From: Endozoicomonas elysicola
GTDB lineage: Bacteria > Pseudomonadota > Gammaproteobacteria > Pseudomonadales > Endozoicomonadaceae
Assembly: GCF_000710775.1 (NCBI RefSeq)
Contig: NZ_JOJP01000001.1
Location: 4,921,061 to 4,985,060 of the forward strand
Direction of reading: 5' to 3'
DNA: 64,000 nt
The position numbers and the translations under genes were made by a program. Shown here piece by piece: positions 18,061 to 29,050 of the stretch. Below the pieces are notes generated by a model. The model ran no database searches. It had not been told where the DNA came from and saw nothing but the letters and a program-made list of their open reading frames with translations. The first letter of the stretch is position 1. Every line of letters starts with the position of its first letter.

Positions 18061-18141
18061 TCTTTCTCCTCCTTAGAGCAAGCCAAAGTAGTGCTTACGA
18101 TCGTTAGAAGAGTATAGGGAGGGAAGGAGAAAATAAATAAA

Positions 18142-18176
18142 AAATGCCGGTATGCTGAAAAAGCAGACCGGCATTT
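18142..18176 (-). terminator. rho-independent terminator after fadL
   Basis: AAATGCCGGT (18142-18151) pairs perfectly with ACCGGCATTT (18167-18176). Read on the minus strand, the stem is followed by TTTTTATTTATTTT, so it stops transcription coming from fadL. Confidence 0.85.
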
Positions 18177-18222
18177 CTGATTTACTTAGATAAACAGATA
18201 TTCTGCTTAACTTACACTAATG

Positions 18223-19482
18223 TCAGAACTTATAGTTTAGCTGTGCACCAATGATATGGGATCCACTGCTATAGCTGCCTGTAATGGTTCCCAGGGCAGG
18301 ACTTGGATCATTTGGACCATCATACTTCTGCTCAGTAATAGCTCCATCCTGAAGTTTCACGTAAGCATAGGCTAAGTCAACGGACATATTTTCAGCAGCT
18401 TTCCAGTTTGCACCAAGGGTAAACCAGTTGCGGTTTGCATCCGGGGAGCGAACAGTTCTGTTCTCATCATTCACTGGAGATTCATCGAACATATAACCTG
18501 CACGCAATAACCATTGGTCATCCAACTGATATGAAGTGCCCAGAGACAGAGCCCAAGTGTCGGTCCAGTTCATCGGGACATAATACTCAGAAGATGAATC
18601 CTGAGCGTTCATCACGTTGAATTCCTCAAACCGGCTCCAGCGTGTCCAAGTCACATCAGCCATGACCGTCCATTGCTCATCAATTTTGTGAGTAACACTG
18701 GCCATCAGCTTTTCAGGCATAGTAATACTTAACTCTACACCCTTGACTCCATTTGGCACTAAACCAGGAAGAGGAGAGTTCTCAATGGTGTAATCACCTT
18801 CCAGAGTGAAGTCCAGCTTTGAGTGGTAGGCCAGACCAAGAGAGGTTTTTTCAGACACATTCCAAAGTGCACCAATATTCCATGCAATGGTATTATCATC
18901 ACCTTCAATGGTTGCATCAGCATTAAATGGACGGCTAGTCAGCTCACCTTTTACATGAGAGCCAATCAGACCAAAGCCTACAGCAAAATCATCAGTGAAC
19001 TTGTAAGACATCGTTCCCTGAAGGTTTATTACCTGCACGCTTGTCTTATCACCAAATCCAGCGCCAATCCAGTCATTAGCATAATCAAGTTCAATACCAT
19101 ATGGAGCATAGCCAGCCAGACCAAAACTCCACTTCTCATCAACTGGCATTACAAAATAGCCAAAAGGAACGAAAGATGTTTTCTGGAAGTCTTTGGTAGA
19201 ACCATCACCACGGGTTGTATGAGTACCAGTAAACTCACCACCTTCCAAAATAACATCCGCACCCGCAGAAATCTGACGACCATCTACAAAACTAATACCC
19301 GCAGGGTTAGTTGCAGAAATAGATGCATCAATGGCGTTTGAAGCACGGCCAGCAAAGCCAGTACCCAGATAGCTGGCAGACTGTTCATTGATACCGTAAC
19401 CGGCGGCCTGAACAAAAGAAACCTGAGATGCCAGTGCAATAGCAGTGGCGAGAATGACCTTGCGGCTGAGCTGAAACTGCAT
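18223..19482 (-). CDS. fadL: FadL/OmpP1-family outer-membrane transporter
   Basis: A 419-residue outer-membrane beta-barrel that takes up long-chain fatty acids or other hydrophobic compounds. It has a cleavable signal peptide ending SFVQA and then the family hallmark N-terminus AGYGINEQSASYLGTGFAG. ISATNPAGISF follows, which is the plug region (NPA motif) of FadL. The C-terminus ends in GAQLNYKF with a terminal Phe, as expected for barrel assembly. Length matches the family. It is a single-gene unit with its own terminator; fatty-acid catabolic genes are not adjacent. Confidence 0.92.
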   Translation of the reverse strand: MQFQLSRKVILATAIALASQVSFVQAAGYGINEQSASYLGTGFAGRASNAIDASISATNPAGISFVDGRQISAGADVILEGGEFTGTHTTRGDGSTKDFQKTSFVPFGYFVMPVDEKWSFGLAGYAPYGIELDYANDWIGAGFGDKTSVQVINLQGTMSYKFTDDFAVGFGLIGSHVKGELTSRPFNADATIEGDDNTIAWNIGALWNVSEKTSLGLAYHSKLDFTLEGDYTIENSPLPGLVPNGVKGVELSITMPEKLMASVTHKIDEQWTVMADVTWTRWSRFEEFNVMNAQDSSSEYYVPMNWTDTWALSLGTSYQLDDQWLLRAGYMFDESPVNDENRTVRSPDANRNWFTLGANWKAAENMSVDLAYAYVKLQDGAITEQKYDGPNDPSPALGTITGSYSSGSHIIGAQLNYKF

Positions 19483-19738
19483 AATACCCTCAAACCTGTG
19501 TGATTCTGATGAGCCTTCATCAGAAGCGCATTAGGCGCTTGTATAAAATTTGCTGGCGATCATACAGAGGCTTTTTAGACAATTCTGTTATATTTTTGTT
19601 TCAGAATAAGAAAGGTAAGTAACCACCAACAAATAACCTGCGGGTAAAAATAGACATTAACCCGCATTCTGGCAGCAGACTTACAAACTCACATACAATG
19701 CCTAATCCGCCGCCCGTTTAGTAGCTACTGCGTAACTG

Positions 19739-20569
19739 CTAGTGATTCAACACCTGCCCCAGAAATTTACGGGTTCGATCTGAACGGGGGTTGCTGAAAA
19801 ACGCTTCCGGTGGTGCCTGCTCAATAATCTGACCTTCATCCATAAAGATCACTCGATCTGCCACCGTCCGGGCAAAACCCATTTCGTGGGTGACGCAAAG
19901 CATAGTCATCCCTTCTTGGGCCAGCTCGATCATGACATCCAGCACCTCTTTGATCATCTCCGGATCAAGTGCAGAAGTCGGCTCATCAAACAGCATCACT
20001 TCCGGGTTCATACAAAGGCTTCGGGCGATGGCTACGCGCTGTTGCTGTCCACCTGAAAGCTGACCGGGGTATTTATTGGCCTGATCAGGAATCCTTACTC
20101 GCTCCAAATACTCCATTGCCACCTTCTCTGCATCCTTCCTAGACTGCTTACGAACCCAGATCGGTGCCAGGGTGCAGTTCTCCAAAATGGTAAGGTGTGG
20201 AAACAGATTGAACTGCTGGAACACCATCCCGACTTCACGACGGATGGTTTCTATATTTTTCAGATCATTGGTCAGACGGGTTCCGTCTACCACAATACTG
20301 CCTTCCTGATGCTCCTCAAGACAGTTGATACAACGAATCAATGTTGATTTACCCGAGCCCGATGGGCCACAGATGACTATCTTCTCACCCTTACTGACGT
20401 TCAGATTGATATCCCGAAGAACATGAAACTGCCCGTACCATTTATTCAAACCACTGATTTCAATCAGAGTGGATTGGTCGATTCCAGACTCATGCTGAAT
20501 ATTAAACTCAGCCTGCTCATCTTTTTTAATTGAATCTTTTATAGCCGAGCGATCAAGTAATTCGTCCAT
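19739..20569 (-). CDS. aapP: general L-amino acid ABC transporter, ATP-binding protein
   Basis: A 276-residue ATPase of the polar amino-acid uptake family. Walker A is [14 protein letters not shown], the Q-loop is [12 protein letters not shown], the signature is [15 protein letters not shown], Walker B is [13 protein letters not shown], and the switch is CVTHEMGFA. An unusual ~40-residue polar N-terminal tail ([17 protein letters not shown]) precedes the core. Start ATG 20569 lies 5 bases after the aapM stop; the longer in-frame reading to 20659 would overlap aapM by 86 bases and is less likely. It is the last gene of a four-gene operon. Confidence 0.93.
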   Translation of the reverse strand: MDELLDRSAIKDSIKKDEQAEFNIQHESGIDQSTLIEISGLNKWYGQFHVLRDINLNVSKGEKIVICGPSGSGKSTLIRCINCLEEHQEGSIVVDGTRLTNDLKNIETIRREVGMVFQQFNLFPHLTILENCTLAPIWVRKQSRKDAEKVAMEYLERVRIPDQANKYPGQLSGGQQQRVAIARSLCMNPEVMLFDEPTSALDPEMIKEVLDVMIELAQEGMTMLCVTHEMGFARTVADRVIFMDEGQIIEQAPPEAFFSNPRSDRTRKFLGQVLNH

Positions 20570-20573
20570 AAGA

Positions 20574-21671
20574 TTAGCGCCCTTGATGTAATTGTTGTTC
20601 GAGTCGCTGGCTGTACTTTGACATGCCATAACAGAAGATCCAGAAAACAAATCCGGCAAACAAATAGCCTTCTACCGAGTTACCCAGCCAGGCAGGATCA
20701 TTCAACCCCGCTTGAATAATGGCCAGTAAATCAAACAGGCCAATCACCAGCACCAGACTGGTGTCTTTAAACAAAGCAATAAAGGTATTTACAACGCCGG
20801 GGATCACCAGCCTCATAGCCTGTGGCAGGATAATCATGATCATTCCCTGCCAGTAGCTAAGCCCGAGGCTATTGAACGCTTCAAACTGACCTTTGGGAAT
20901 GGCCTGTAATCCTCCGCGAACCACTTCCGCCATATAGGCTGACTGGAACAGAATGATGCCAATAAGTGCCCTGAGTAACTTATCAAATACAACTTCTTCA
21001 GGAACAAACAACGGCAGCATAACCGACGCCATAAACAGTACGGTTATCAGTGGAACACCACGCCACAACTCAATGTAGGCAGTACACAACGACCGGATCA
21101 CTGGCATATTTGATCGGCGTCCCAGGGCAAGCAGAACTCCAAAGGGTAATGACGCAATCATTCCACACAAGGCCAGCAGAAGCGTCAACATTAAACCGCC
21201 CCATTGATGTGTCTCTACTTTTTCCAGGCCTGGAAGATCACCGTAAAGGAGAAACCAGGAAACAAACGGCATTAACAGTAAGCTATACCCCAGCACCCAC
21301 TGTTTACCCGGTGTCCCCTTTAACGATAGCCAGAGAACAAGCACCGCTAATTGCGCAAAAAAGAGATTTGGCCGCCATTGATGTTCTGCGGGATAAAACC
21401 CGTAGATAAACTGATCTAACCTGGCAGTGACAAAAGCCCAGCAGGCACCCTCCCGGTTACAGGCATTGCTATCAACGCCAAACCAGGTCGCATCCACCAA
21501 CGCCCACTGCACCAAAGGAGGAATGGATAAAAAAAGACCATACACGATCAGCAACGTCGCTACGGTACTTAAAGTACTTGCAAACAGATTATTCCTGATC
21601 CATGCCAATACACCAACAGCCATGACCGGTGGTTCTCGGGCAGGAATCATTTTTAGTTCGTGATTCATCAT
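20574..21671 (-). CDS. aapM: general L-amino acid ABC transporter, permease AapM
   Basis: A 365-residue inner-membrane permease of the His/Glu/Gln/Arg/opine type. The N-terminal extension with extra hydrophobic segments is typical of AapM/BztC. The EAA loop appears as [29 protein letters not shown], split here by position only. The conserved [14 protein letters not shown] precedes it. It is translationally packed with aapP (4-base gap) and follows aapQ by 19 bases, so the three are co-transcribed. Confidence 0.92.
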   Translation of the reverse strand: MMNHELKMIPAREPPVMAVGVLAWIRNNLFASTLSTVATLLIVYGLFLSIPPLVQWALVDATWFGVDSNACNREGACWAFVTARLDQFIYGFYPAEHQWRPNLFFAQLAVLVLWLSLKGTPGKQWVLGYSLLLMPFVSWFLLYGDLPGLEKVETHQWGGLMLTLLLALCGMIASLPFGVLLALGRRSNMPVIRSLCTAYIELWRGVPLITVLFMASVMLPLFVPEEVVFDKLLRALIGIILFQSAYMAEVVRGGLQAIPKGQFEAFNSLGLSYWQGMIMIILPQAMRLVIPGVVNTFIALFKDTSLVLVIGLFDLLAIIQAGLNDPAWLGNSVEGYLFAGFVFWIFCYGMSKYSQRLEQQLHQGR

Positions 21672-21690
21672 GATTCTATTCTCCCACCCT

Positions 21691-22908
21691 TTATCGCTCT
21701 ATCAGCGCCATGCGCTTGTTATAGGTATTCATTAACAGGGAAACCGTTAAGCTAATGGTGAGATAAACGGCCATGGTCATAGCAATCACTTCGACTGCCT
21801 GCCCAGTCTGGTTCAGCGTAGTTCCAGCAAAAACGCTCACCAGATCGGGATAACCGATGGCGGTTGCCAGTGAAGAGTTTTTTGCCAGATTCAAATATTG
21901 ATTGGTCAAAGGCGGAATAATGACCCTCATCGCTTGAGGAATCACGACCAGTGATAATACCTTTCCAGGCTTTAACCCCAATGATGCGGCGGCTTCTTTC
22001 TGGCCCTTCTGCACAGACTCTATGCCTGACCTCACCACTTCTGCAATAAAAGCAGCGGTATAGATCGTCAGAGCCAGTAACAAGGCACCTAATTCAGGGA
22101 TAATCGCAATACCACCACGGAAGTTAAATCCTTTTAACGCTGGGGTATCCAAGGTCAGAGTTGCTCCAGAAAGCCCCCATACTACAGCCGGAATGCCCAA
22201 TAACAGTGCAGTCATCCATAAAGATGCACCAGGAATGGGCTTTCCGGTATCAAGTCTTCTCATACGGTTTTTCAGCCTGAAGAGTAAAGTCAGGCCAATG
22301 GCAACCAGAACACTGACCATTACAGGCAGAAGCCCCTGTTCAATAATAGGCTTGGGTAGAAAGAGACCGCGTAAGTTTAAAAATATCGAGTCCCATAGTG
22401 CATAACTCTGTCGGGGGTGGGGTAATGCAGCCAGAACAGAGAAATACCAGAAAAGAATTTGCAGCAATAATGGAATATTACGGAAAGTCTCAATGAAAAC
22501 AGAAGCCAGTCTGGCTAATAACCAGTTAGAAGAGAGACGGGCAATACCCACCAGAAAACCAAGAATGGTGGCAAAGAAAATACCCAAGCCTGAGACCAAT
22601 AAGGTGTTGAGTATGCCGACCACAAAGGTTCGGCCATAACTGTGTGATTCGTCGTATTCAACCAGAGACTGAATAATACCAAAGCCAGCCTCTTGAGAGA
22701 GAAAATCGAAACCGGTACTGATCCCTCTGTGCTCGAGGTTGTGCATAGTATTACTGATCACCCAAATAGCCAGCATGACAATGATCAGTACCACAGCTCC
22801 CTGCATTAAAAGGGGTCTGAATGAAGCATCACGCCAGAGCCTCAGAAGTTCTCGTAAAAAGCGCGGCGTTGAATTGGCTTTATGGGATACGTGCTTAGGA
22901 TCAGTCAC
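21691..22908 (-). CDS. aapQ: general L-amino acid ABC transporter, permease AapQ
   Basis: A 405-residue permease partner of AapM. It begins with a polar tail, then a first helix (LMQGAVVLIIVMLAIWVI), followed by the long periplasmic segment NLEHRGISTGFDFLSQEAGFG that is typical of AapQ/BztB. FIETFRNIPLLLQILFWYF precedes the main domain, and the EAA loop reads EAAASLGLKPGKVLSLV. It lies between the binding-protein gene (150-base gap) and aapM. Confidence 0.92.
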   Translation of the reverse strand: MTDPKHVSHKANSTPRFLRELLRLWRDASFRPLLMQGAVVLIIVMLAIWVISNTMHNLEHRGISTGFDFLSQEAGFGIIQSLVEYDESHSYGRTFVVGILNTLLVSGLGIFFATILGFLVGIARLSSNWLLARLASVFIETFRNIPLLLQILFWYFSVLAALPHPRQSYALWDSIFLNLRGLFLPKPIIEQGLLPVMVSVLVAIGLTLLFRLKNRMRRLDTGKPIPGASLWMTALLLGIPAVVWGLSGATLTLDTPALKGFNFRGGIAIIPELGALLLALTIYTAAFIAEVVRSGIESVQKGQKEAAASLGLKPGKVLSLVVIPQAMRVIIPPLTNQYLNLAKNSSLATAIGYPDLVSVFAGTTLNQTGQAVEVIAMTMAVYLTISLTVSLLMNTYNKRMALIER

Positions 22909-23058
22909 GACATAACGTCCCTTTTCTTATTTTTGCCAAAAGAGGAAAAGCCCTCACTCCAGTGCTTAGCACAGGAATATCGAATCATCGACAGACTCAA
23001 TACTTAAGGCCAGATAAAGCACTCCTGCACAAAGCACAGGAGTGGGATGATTACAGAA

Positions 23059-24084
23059 TCAACGGAAAGGAGGAGCGTAAAGAATACCGCCATCGTTCCA
23101 GAGTGCATTGAGACCTCGCTCAATCTGCAGCGGAGACTCAGCGCCTACATTACGATTAAAGATCTCTTCGTAGTTCCCTACCTGCTCAATAATACGGAGT
23201 GACCAGTCATCATCAAGAGCAAGCCCTTTACCTTTAGGGCCATCAATACCCAGCAGGCGACGAATATTAGGATCAGAAGACGCCTTTTGCGCTTTTATGT
23301 TGTCAGAGTTAAGCCCCAGTTCTTCACCATTAATCATGGCGGCCAGGCTCCACTTAACAATATTGAACCATTGGTCATCACCCTGACGAACAACAGGCCC
23401 GAGAGGTTCCTTCGAAATCACTTCCGGCAGAACAACTGCAGAGTCAGGCTTAGACAGGCGAACCCTCAAAGCATACAGCTGAGATTGATCGGAAGTCAGT
23501 ACATCACAGCGGCCAGCATCAAAGCCTTTTGCAGTACCATCGGAGGTATCAAATACCACCGGCTGATATTCCATATTATTAGCACGGAAATAGTCGGCAA
23601 GGTTCAGTTCACTGGTCGTGCCGGACTGAATGCAAATGGAAGCACCGTCCAACTCTTTAGCACTCTTCACACCCAAGTCTTTTTTCACCATGAAACCCTG
23701 ACCATCATAGTAAGAGACACCGGTAAAGTTGAGACCAAGAGATGCATCACGGGTCAGCGTCCAGGTAGTATTTCTGGAAAGCACATCAATCTCACCCGAC
23801 TGAAGCGCGGTGAAACGTTCTTTTGCTGTAAGCGGAACAAATTTAACCTTGCTGGCATCTTTCAATGTTGCCGCAGCCACTGCACGGCATACATCAACAT
23901 CCAGACCACTCCATTGCCCCTTGTCATCAGGGTTGCTGAAACCGGGAAGGCCGGTACTGACACCACAGGAGAGATAACCTTTTTCTTTAACCGATTCCAG
24001 AGTAGCCGAAGCACTGGCCACCTGAGCCAGACCAGCTGCCGCAAATGCGCCCAGCACCGCAGCTGTTTTCAGACTTTTCAGCAT
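23059..24084 (-). CDS. aapJ: general L-amino acid ABC transporter, periplasmic binding protein
   Basis: A 341-residue solute-binding protein with a signal peptide ending ASA. The mature sequence starts TLESVKEKGYLSCGVSTGLPGF, and the ligand site includes LDVDVCRAVAAATL, PLTAKERFTALQSGEIDVL, and SGTTSELNLADYF, all AapJ/BztA-like. The start is ATG 24084, because AAGGA lies 8 bases before it; the in-frame ATG at 24093 overlaps that ribosome site. The 150-base gap to aapQ holds no clear terminator, so higher binding-protein expression from one transcript is plausible. Confidence 0.93.
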   Translation of the reverse strand: MLKSLKTAAVLGAFAAAGLAQVASASATLESVKEKGYLSCGVSTGLPGFSNPDDKGQWSGLDVDVCRAVAAATLKDASKVKFVPLTAKERFTALQSGEIDVLSRNTTWTLTRDASLGLNFTGVSYYDGQGFMVKKDLGVKSAKELDGASICIQSGTTSELNLADYFRANNMEYQPVVFDTSDGTAKGFDAGRCDVLTSDQSQLYALRVRLSKPDSAVVLPEVISKEPLGPVVRQGDDQWFNIVKWSLAAMINGEELGLNSDNIKAQKASSDPNIRRLLGIDGPKGKGLALDDDWSLRIIEQVGNYEEIFNRNVGAESPLQIERGLNALWNDGGILYAPPFR

Positions 24085-24335
24085 GAGAACCATCCTTCAT
24101 GTTGTTGTTATTTTTTTCAGCACGCAACTTTTCAGTACAATCCATCTGCAATCCTTGGCGTGCTTTTAACTCATGGCTTATCAACCATACCTGCAAGGAA
24201 AAGCTCTAGCAACCATCAGGCCAGCCTTACCTATTCAAACCTTACAAAGAAAGTCCAACTGGGACTTACCGTAGCGACTATCAGTTGTGTTAAACTGCCG
24301 TCCACTTCGATAACCACCCAGCGATAAGTCTTCAA

Positions 24336-24887
24336 ATGTCTCAAAGAATCAGCGAACACTACAAGGCCATTATTGAGTCCGTTGGTGAAGATATTCACCG
24401 CGAAGGTCTTAGAGATACGCCGCTTCGAGCTGCCAAAGCAATGCAGTACCTGACCAAAGGCTACACTCAGACACTGGACGAAATCGTTAATGGTGCCGTG
24501 TTTGAGTCTGACATCAGTGAAATGGTGGTGATCAAGGACATTGAACTGTATTCCATGTGTGAGCATCACATGCTGCCGTTCATTGGTAAGTGCCATATTG
24601 GCTATGTACCCAGAGGCAAGGTACTGGGCTTGTCCAAATTTGCCCGCATTGTCGATATGTATGCCCGACGCCTGCAGATTCAAGAAAACATGACTAAGCA
24701 GATCGCCGACGCCATCATGGAAGTGACCGATGCCAAAGGTGTCGCAGTGGTGATTGAGGCACAGCATATGTGCATGATGATGCGCGGTGTAGAAAAGCAG
24801 AACTCATCCATGACCTCTTCGGTAATGAGAGGTCTGATGAAAGATAATCAGCCTACCCGGGAAGAATTTCTGAGATTTATTCGATAA
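24336..24887 (+). CDS. folE: GTP cyclohydrolase I
   Basis: Converts GTP to 7,8-dihydroneopterin triphosphate, the entry to folate synthesis. The 183-residue protein shows the zinc ligands in [17 protein letters not shown] (Cys and His) and [10 protein letters not shown] (second Cys). The catalytic [18 protein letters not shown] segment and the C-terminal [10 protein letters not shown] are also present. Length is that of the shorter type IA enzymes. It is divergent from aapJ, and its last bases overlap by 11 the end of the convergent gene. Confidence 0.96.
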   Translation: MSQRISEHYKAIIESVGEDIHREGLRDTPLRAAKAMQYLTKGYTQTLDEIVNGAVFESDISEMVVIKDIELYSMCEHHMLPFIGKCHIGYVPRGKVLGLSKFARIVDMYARRLQIQENMTKQIADAIMEVTDAKGVAVVIEAQHMCMMMRGVEKQNSSMTSSVMRGLMKDNQPTREEFLRFIR

Positions 24888-25971
24888 CCTGAGTCCCCAC
24901 AACTGGGATCAGTTCTGTAACAGGCTGGATGAGATCGACTTCACTATCCTCATTCAGCCCCTTGATCTCTCCAAAATTATTATTAAACCCACCCCTTTTT
25001 CTTTCATACAGAACCTGATCTGTGACATCAACAAAACTATGCTTTTTATTTAGAAACCTGACAATACCAGCAGCATGAGCCCTACCAATAATAACTACCA
25101 TATCCGAATCATCAGGCCTCAGACTAAAAGTTTCAACTATATTTCGAGCCATCAATTCATCACGATAATCCATCATCCAGTGAAATACAGGAAAAATATA
25201 AGGTGAAACCCCTGATGTTAATTCACCAAACAGACCATAAGTAGCTCCTTTATAGCTAAGATAAATAGACTGAAACTCTAAATAATTAGATACAACATAG
25301 ACGGTCCAACCCAAATAAATCAAAGGGGAGCTTGGTAGCGAATTAAGATAAGTTGAAAAAGTTGTAGAAGAGGCTCCTGACAAACCTATTAAGATCATAG
25401 CAGGAAGATAGCTGACATTTGCAGCTGTTACCATATCACTTCCTCCAGCCTCCAGCATAACATTTACTTTATCAGCCATCTGAGGATTATCTGGAGTAAC
25501 GGTTACTGAGCCATCTTTTTCATAACACTGAATAAAATACCCTTTACCTATTACCGAGCAATCATCAACTGAATAGCCTCTGCTTATACTGGAAATTAAA
25601 GTAACGATCTGGTGTTGTAGAAAAAGTCGAAAACGGTTCAAAGGTTCTATCGTCGATGCAGCTAAAGGAGTTTTAAAAACAAATCCTTCAAAGCCTCGCA
25701 GGGATGAAAGTGATAATAGTTCACTCTCCCTGCTTGCTGCCATTTCAGACTTCACAAAGTTCTGTCCAAACAGAACAACTGCTCTAAAAATGCCATCAAC
25801 TTCTCCATACAAAACACGCACATGATAATCATCAGTCCCTGAGTACTTTAATAACTGAATACGATCATCTCCAATAACGTTAACCGTATCGGAAACTGAT
25901 GCATGAGCTTGTAGCACGCCCATGAGAACAAATAAAATTAAAAATGCTCTTAACGCATATATAATATTCAT
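24877..25971 (-). CDS. exported protein with TraB/GumN-like C-terminal motif
   Basis: About 364 residues from ATG 25971 (an in-frame ATG at 25989 is also possible; neither has a strong ribosome site). Residues 1-24 form a signal peptide ([20 protein letters not shown]). The C-terminal third reads [16 protein letters not shown] and then [18 protein letters not shown]. This matches the RN-x-M and G-x-x-H-x-x-G-hydrophobic pattern of TraB/GumN/Tiki putative metalloproteases. The N-terminal GxxH motif of that family is not evident, and a GEVDG...LFG stretch may be its degraded counterpart. The central part has a hydrophobic patch. Codon use is more AT-rich than neighbouring folE and tdh, which hints at later acquisition. 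Confidence 0.5.
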   Translation of the reverse strand: MNIIYALRAFLILFVLMGVLQAHASVSDTVNVIGDDRIQLLKYSGTDDYHVRVLYGEVDGIFRAVVLFGQNFVKSEMAASRESELLSLSSLRGFEGFVFKTPLAASTIEPLNRFRLFLQHQIVTLISSISRGYSVDDCSVIGKGYFIQCYEKDGSVTVTPDNPQMADKVNVMLEAGGSDMVTAANVSYLPAMILIGLSGASSTTFSTYLNSLPSSPLIYLGWTVYVVSNYLEFQSIYLSYKGATYGLFGELTSGVSPYIFPVFHWMMDYRDELMARNIVETFSLRPDDSDMVVIIGRAHAAGIVRFLNKKHSFVDVTDQVLYERKRGGFNNNFGEIKGLNEDSEVDLIQPVTELIPVVGTQVIE

Positions 25972-26149
25972 TGCGGCAATTAAAACCATTGTTCAAATGA
26001 GTGAAACATACCTGTTTAGACAGCTTATTTTTTAAATATATCCTGCCAACGGTTTAAAAAACATATAGTTTATTTCTACAAAAAAATAAAAAGTAAATAA
26101 TAAAAACTTAGCACGATGATCACATTGAAAAATACATGAAGAAGACATA

Positions 26150-26175
26150 AAAAAACCAGCATACGCTGGTTTTTT
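26150..26175 (-). terminator. rho-independent terminator after kbl-tdh
   Basis: AAAAAACCAGC (26150-26160) pairs perfectly with GCTGGTTTTTT (26165-26175) around ATAC. It is symmetric, so it can act on both strands, and it lies just beyond the tdh stop. Confidence 0.9.
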
Positions 26176-26189
26176 TAAGCAGGCGCTTT

Positions 26190-27215
26190 TTAACTCCAGT
26201 CCAGAATTACTTTTCCAGACTGCCCTGACCCCATGATTTCAAATCCCTTCTCAAAATCATCAACCGGAAAACGGTGAGTAATTACCGGAGAGATATCAAG
26301 GCCAGACTGCAGCATGCTGGTCATCTTGTACCAGGTTTCAAACATCTCTCGACCATAAATACCTTTGATCACCAGACCTTTGAAAATCACCTGATTCCAG
26401 TCAATCACCGTATCACTGGCAGGAATACCCAACAGTGCAACTTTGCCACCGTGATTCATATTTTCCAGCATCTGCTCAAATGCACGACCATTACCAGACA
26501 TCTCAAGGCCCACATCAAAACCTTCAACCATGCCCAACTCAGCCATCACATCTGTAAGCTCGGTGTTGGCAACATTGACCGCACGGCTGGCCCCCATCTT
26601 AAGGGCAAGATCCAGTCGGTATTCATTTACATCGGTGATAACAACGTTACGGGCCCCCACATGCTTACAGATCGCTACTGCCATAATACCAATAGGGCCA
26701 GCACCAGTAATCAGGACATCCTCACCCACCAGATCAAAAGAGAGCGCGGTGTGTACGGCATTACCAAACGGATCGAAAATCGAAGCCAGCTCATCACTGA
26801 TGTCATCCGGAATAGGGAAAGCATTCACCGCAGGAATTACCAGGTATTCGGCAAAGGCTCCATCGCGATTAACGCCCACACCCACTGTAAAGTTACAGAG
26901 GTGACGACGACCGGCACGGCAGTTACGACAATGACCGCAGGTGATATGTCCTTCACCGGATACTCGCTGGCCGATATCAAAGCCGCGAACGCCTTCTCCC
27001 ATGTCTACGATTTCACCGACAAACTCATGCCCAACGTGCATGCCCACAGGAATGGTCTTTTGCGACCATTCATCCCAGTGGTAGATATGCATATCAGTAC
27101 CGCAAATAGCGGTCTTGCGAATCTTGATCAGTACATCGTTGTAACCCACTTCTGGCTTGGGATGGTCTTCCATCCAGATTCCGGGTTCTGCTTTGCTTTT
27201 GGCTAATGTCTTCAC
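26190..27215 (-). CDS. tdh: L-threonine 3-dehydrogenase
   Basis: Oxidises L-threonine to 2-amino-3-ketobutyrate with NAD+ (EC 1.1.1.103). The 341-residue zinc alcohol-dehydrogenase-like protein has the catalytic-zinc motif [15 protein letters not shown] and [15 protein letters not shown]. The four-cysteine structural zinc loop is [19 protein letters not shown], and the NAD site is [14 protein letters not shown]. Length equals the E. coli enzyme. It lies 58 bases downstream of kbl, and the two make the threonine-to-glycine and acetyl-CoA pathway. Confidence 0.97.
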   Translation of the reverse strand: MKTLAKSKAEPGIWMEDHPKPEVGYNDVLIKIRKTAICGTDMHIYHWDEWSQKTIPVGMHVGHEFVGEIVDMGEGVRGFDIGQRVSGEGHITCGHCRNCRAGRRHLCNFTVGVGVNRDGAFAEYLVIPAVNAFPIPDDISDELASIFDPFGNAVHTALSFDLVGEDVLITGAGPIGIMAVAICKHVGARNVVITDVNEYRLDLALKMGASRAVNVANTELTDVMAELGMVEGFDVGLEMSGNGRAFEQMLENMNHGGKVALLGIPASDTVIDWNQVIFKGLVIKGIYGREMFETWYKMTSMLQSGLDISPVITHRFPVDDFEKGFEIMGSGQSGKVILDWS

Positions 27216-27273
27216 AGTTTCAGTTTTCTCAATGGGCTCACTATTCAGAATAGCAAGCCTTCTTTTAGTAATA

Positions 27274-28470
27274 TCAGTTGATTACGCCAAGTTCTCGGCC
27301 AACCTTAGCGAAGGCGGCAATAGCTTTTTCCAGATGCTCTCTGCTATGGGCTGCAGACATCTGAGTACGAATTCTTGCCTGTCCTTTAGGTACCACAGGG
27401 AAAGAGAAACCAACCACATAGATGCCCTCTTCCAGCATACGCTCGGCAAACTTCCCGGCAAGAGAAGCATCGCCCAGCATCACTGGAACGATAGGGTGAT
27501 CGGCACCGGCCAGAGTAAATCCAAGCCTGGTCATTTCTGAACGGAAGTATTCTGCGTTGTCACGCACTTTCTGGCGGAGTTCACCGCCTGAGGCCAGCAT
27601 ATCAAATACCTTGATAGAAGCGGCAGCAATACTGGGAGCCAGAGTATTAGAGAACAGGTAAGGACGTGAACGGTTACGCAACCAGTCAATTACTTCCTTC
27701 TTACCCGTGGTATAACCACCAGACGCACCACCCAGTGCTTTACCCAAGGTTCCGGTAAGAATATCCACACGCCCCATCACACCACAGAACTCGGGTGTTC
27801 CAGCACCTTTTTCACCAATAAAACCAGTGGCATGGCAATCATCAACCATGACCAGGGCACCGTATTTATCCGCCAGGTCGCAGACTCCCTTGAGGTTGGC
27901 AATAACACCATCCATTGAGAAAACGCCATCGGTAGCTATCAGTTTGGTTTTGGCGCCTGCCGCATCAGCAGCCTGTAACTGCGCTTCCAGATCAGCCATA
28001 TCGTTATTGGCATAACGAAAACGCTTGGCTTTGGACAAACGGACACCATCAATAATACTGGCGTGATTCAGGGAATCACTGATAATGGCATCATCAGGAC
28101 CCAGAATGGTTTCAAAAAGGCCGCCATTGGCATCAAAGCAGGAAGGGTAAAGAATGGTGTCTTCCATACCCAGAAACTCGGAGATACGGGCTTCCAGATC
28201 TTTATGAATGGTCTGAGTGCCACAGATAAAACGAACAGAGGCCATACCATAGCCATACTGATCCAGCCCCTGCTTACCCGCTTCAATCAGCTCTGGTGCA
28301 TTGGCCAAACCCAGATAGTTATTGGCACAGAAGTTAAGTACTTCTTCACCTGTCGTCACCTTGATTTCAGCCTGCTGCTGGGAGCTGATCACCCGCTCTC
28401 TCTTATACAGCCCTTCCTGCTTCAGTTCATCCAGCTGCCTGCGCAGCCCTTCATAAAAATCGGCCTTCAT
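27274..28470 (-). CDS. kbl: 2-amino-3-ketobutyrate CoA ligase (glycine C-acetyltransferase)
   Basis: A PLP enzyme that cleaves 2-amino-3-ketobutyrate with CoA to glycine and acetyl-CoA (EC 2.3.1.29). The 398-residue protein shows [55 protein letters not shown], the PLP lysine in [14 protein letters not shown], and [11 protein letters not shown]. It is first gene of a kbl-tdh operon and shares a long 5' spacer. Confidence 0.97.
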   Translation of the reverse strand: MKADFYEGLRRQLDELKQEGLYKRERVISSQQQAEIKVTTGEEVLNFCANNYLGLANAPELIEAGKQGLDQYGYGMASVRFICGTQTIHKDLEARISEFLGMEDTILYPSCFDANGGLFETILGPDDAIISDSLNHASIIDGVRLSKAKRFRYANNDMADLEAQLQAADAAGAKTKLIATDGVFSMDGVIANLKGVCDLADKYGALVMVDDCHATGFIGEKGAGTPEFCGVMGRVDILTGTLGKALGGASGGYTTGKKEVIDWLRNRSRPYLFSNTLAPSIAAASIKVFDMLASGGELRQKVRDNAEYFRSEMTRLGFTLAGADHPIVPVMLGDASLAGKFAERMLEEGIYVVGFSFPVVPKGQARIRTQMSAAHSREHLEKAIAAFAKVGRELGVIN

Positions 28471-29050
28471 TGTGGCTCCTGTTTCAGTATTAACGCCCCG
28501 TCTCTGAGCATCCGCAAGTTAACAGCCTCTCCGGCCACCTGAAGATAAACCCCCTTCAAGTACAACCAGAACTACTGAAAATCCCAATAACAAGGGCATA
28601 ATTGCGGTTAAATCAAAGGCTGTCAGACCAATGTATACGGCTTATTTGCCATCAGCCTGATTATTGTAGATGATTGAACCAATAGTGGATCAGTAAGGCG
28701 CCCCATTGAACAGGCATTTGTACGTATTATCATCAAAATGTGCAGATGGATCTGTATAAGCATACACTTTATTGACAGGCTCACTGCTGTAATCTGACAC
28801 TTGGTCTAAAACAGGATAACACTCCTCCCTTATCTTTATGGATTTGATCACTTTTTTAGAAAGTATAAACGTTGCTTAAACCTTAACTTTTTACAATAGT
28901 AATAGTTCGTTGCATCAAGCAGTGTTTATAGTTGAAGAAAATCAGTTAAAGATAAAAAATCCAAAAAGCTATCACTAGCAGTAAGTAGCTTTTAATTTTA
29001 TATAAATATCAATAATTGAACTTATACAATAAAAAATCATCTAACTAAAA
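28471..29050. other. 580-base intergenic region
   Basis: AT-rich divergent region between kbl (minus) and the putative effector gene (plus). The half near kbl presumably holds its promoter. The half near 28860-29050 is very A/T-rich, as is common ahead of horizontally acquired genes. The only coding-like stretch is the small minus-strand frame at 28690-28851, listed separately. No tRNA or hairpin terminator was recognised. Confidence 0.5.
28690..28851 (-). CDS. possible small ORF or gene remnant
   Basis: A GTG-initiated frame of 53 codons on the minus strand. It reads as plausible protein: KIREECYPVLDQVSDYSS, then VYAYTDPSAHFDDNTYK and a terminal FNGAPY. No ribosome site precedes the GTG, and the open frame extends only nine codons further upstream to a TAA. 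It may be the end of a decayed gene. No family recognised. Confidence 0.3.
   Translation of the reverse strand: MIKSIKIREECYPVLDQVSDYSSEPVNKVYAYTDPSAHFDDNTYKCLFNGAPY

Noticed and set aside
23287..24327. 346-codon frame antisense to aapJ
   Set aside because: Covers the complement of a clear binding-protein gene; the translation is Cys/His-rich nonsense typical of antisense frames.
26274..27206. 310-codon frame antisense to tdh
   Set aside because: tdh is unambiguous with all zinc and NAD motifs; the antisense translation has no domain character.
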